Positions 4,659 to 5,270 of a stretch of DNA of 5,270 nucleotides are shown here, piece after piece; position 1 is the first letter of the stretch; every line of letters starts with the position of its first letter. The stretch lies in contig CAIXSE010000693.1 in NCBI GenBank assembly GCA_903921965.1, forward strand, positions 1 through 5,270. The letters run 5' to 3'. The notes beneath the pieces are model-generated. The model was given only the letters and a program-made list of their open reading frames with translations. It was not told where the DNA came from and did not search any database. The translations under genes were made by a program, and so were the position numbers. The DNA comes from an uncultured Thermoleophilia bacterium (GTDB lineage: Bacteria > Actinomycetota > Thermoleophilia > UBA2241).

Positions 4659-5270
4659 TCACTCCACTTCGACGCGCTTCGGCCGCTTCACGAGCCACAC
4701 GATGATGGCGATGATCGTCACCGCGGCGATGCCGACCACGATCCAGATCCAGCTGGACCCGCCGGCCGCGGAGGTCGTCGTCGTGGCGGCCGTCACCTTG
4801 GGCGTGACTTCCTGGTAGGTGCCGCGGATGAGGTTGAAGAACGGCGCTCCGTCGTTCTTCGGGACCAGCACGTACCCCTGCCACTTGGCGGTGTTGTACG
4901 CCTGCAGATTGATGTTGTACCACATGATGATGTACGGGCTGTCGCGGTACAGGATGTCCTGCATCTGGTGCACGATCTCGGCGCGCTTGGTGGGGTCGCT
5001 CGGGTTCGCCGGATCGACCGCCGCGAGCTGGTCCTTGTAGAGCTGGTCGTACTCCGGGTTGGAGTAGTTGCTGTCGCCCCAGTTGAGGATCTGCTTGGTC
5101 GTGAACGTGGACAGCATGAAGCCCGGGTCGATGTCGCCGCGCCAGTTCCACATGAACATGTCGTCGTTGCCGTTGTCGTAGGCCTGGTCGCTGAAGGCGC
5201 CCTCGTCCATGACCTGGAGGTCCAGCTTGATGCCGACGTCCTTGGCGTAGGAGACGATCTTCTTGGCCGC
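4659..5270 (-). CDS. Extracellular solute-binding protein, family 5 (peptide ABC transporter type), C-terminal part with membrane anchor (partial)
   Basis: The last 203 residues of a minus-strand gene are visible; its start lies beyond 5270. The sequence resembles the C-terminal lobe of SBP_bac_5 proteins, which capture peptides or other solutes outside the cell for an ABC importer. Supporting segments are KKIVSYAKDVGIKLDLQVMD (visible residues 3-22, the usual GIKxELQ strand), MFMWNWRGDIDPGFML (38-53), NYSNPEYDQLYKDQ (68-81), RAEIVHQMQDILYRDSPYI (96-114) and a late hydrophobic core. After the domain come a Thr/Ser/Ala/Gly-rich linker (about 156-173), one hydrophobic helix (about 174-194, starting WIWIVVG) and a basic tail KRPKR. 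This predicts an outside binding domain tethered by a C-terminal membrane helix. Most Gram-positive relatives are instead N-terminal lipoproteins, but the N-terminus cannot be seen here. The ligand is unknown; permease genes would be expected upstream on this strand, outside the window. Confidence 0.9.
   Translation of the reverse strand, partial: AAKKIVSYAKDVGIKLDLQVMDEGAFSDQAYDNGNDDMFMWNWRGDIDPGFMLSTFTTKQILNWGDSNYSNPEYDQLYKDQLAAVDPANPSDPTKRAEIVHQMQDILYRDSPYIIMWYNINLQAYNTAKWQGYVLVPKNDGAPFFNLIRGTYQEVTPKVTAATTTTSAAGGSSWIWIVVGIAAVTIIAIIVWLVKRPKRVEVE

Noticed and set aside
1..5270. tRNA or rRNA genes, CRISPR arrays, insertion sequences, riboswitches
   Set aside because: No cloverleaf-like segment, regularly spaced repeat, transposase-like frame with terminal inverted repeats, or known riboswitch core was seen by eye on either strand.

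Overview
This window is very GC-rich chromosomal DNA, with G or C at almost every third codon position. It carries six protein-coding loci (two cut by the window ends) and no RNA gene, CRISPR array or mobile element that I can see. The GC content, GTG starts, strong purine-rich ribosome binding sites and family mix (phytochrome-type histidine kinase, FHA/HD-GYP protein, MoxR/DUF58 remnants, DUF2252, DUF421, peptide-type solute-binding protein) fit a high-GC actinobacterium, perhaps a Thermoleophilia-like lineage. That placement is inference and was not tested by any search.

Left part, plus strand: the end of a sensor histidine kinase (2-199) is followed 56 nt later by a protein with two FHA domains and a C-terminal HD-GYP phosphodiesterase domain (256-1692). 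The pair looks like a signalling module linking a two-component sensor, phosphothreonine recognition and cyclic-di-GMP turnover.

Middle, minus strand: 1729-2302 looks like a long non-coding gap but is a degraded gene relic. It keeps the start of a MoxR AAA+ ATPase, including its GTG start and ribosome binding site. The MoxR coding sequence breaks off shortly after the Walker A region and is joined to the middle of a DUF58 protein. The reading frame shifts twice. It looks like a moxR-DUF58 operon collapsed by an internal deletion.

Right part, plus strand: a DUF2252 protein (2466-3995) and a DUF421/YetF-like membrane protein (4052-4570) form a likely two-gene transcription unit. It ends in a cluster of hairpins (4569-4658), including a perfect 17-bp stem that probably terminates transcription from both sides. 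Facing it on the minus strand is the C-terminal part of an extracellular solute-binding protein of the oligopeptide-transporter type (4659-5270, continuing past the window). It carries an unusual C-terminal transmembrane anchor.

The points most worth a second look are the moxR-DUF58 relic, the FHA-FHA-HD-GYP architecture, the apparently permuted kinase-like motifs of the DUF2252 protein, and the membrane-anchored solute-binding protein. I see no clear evidence of a wholly new multi-gene system.
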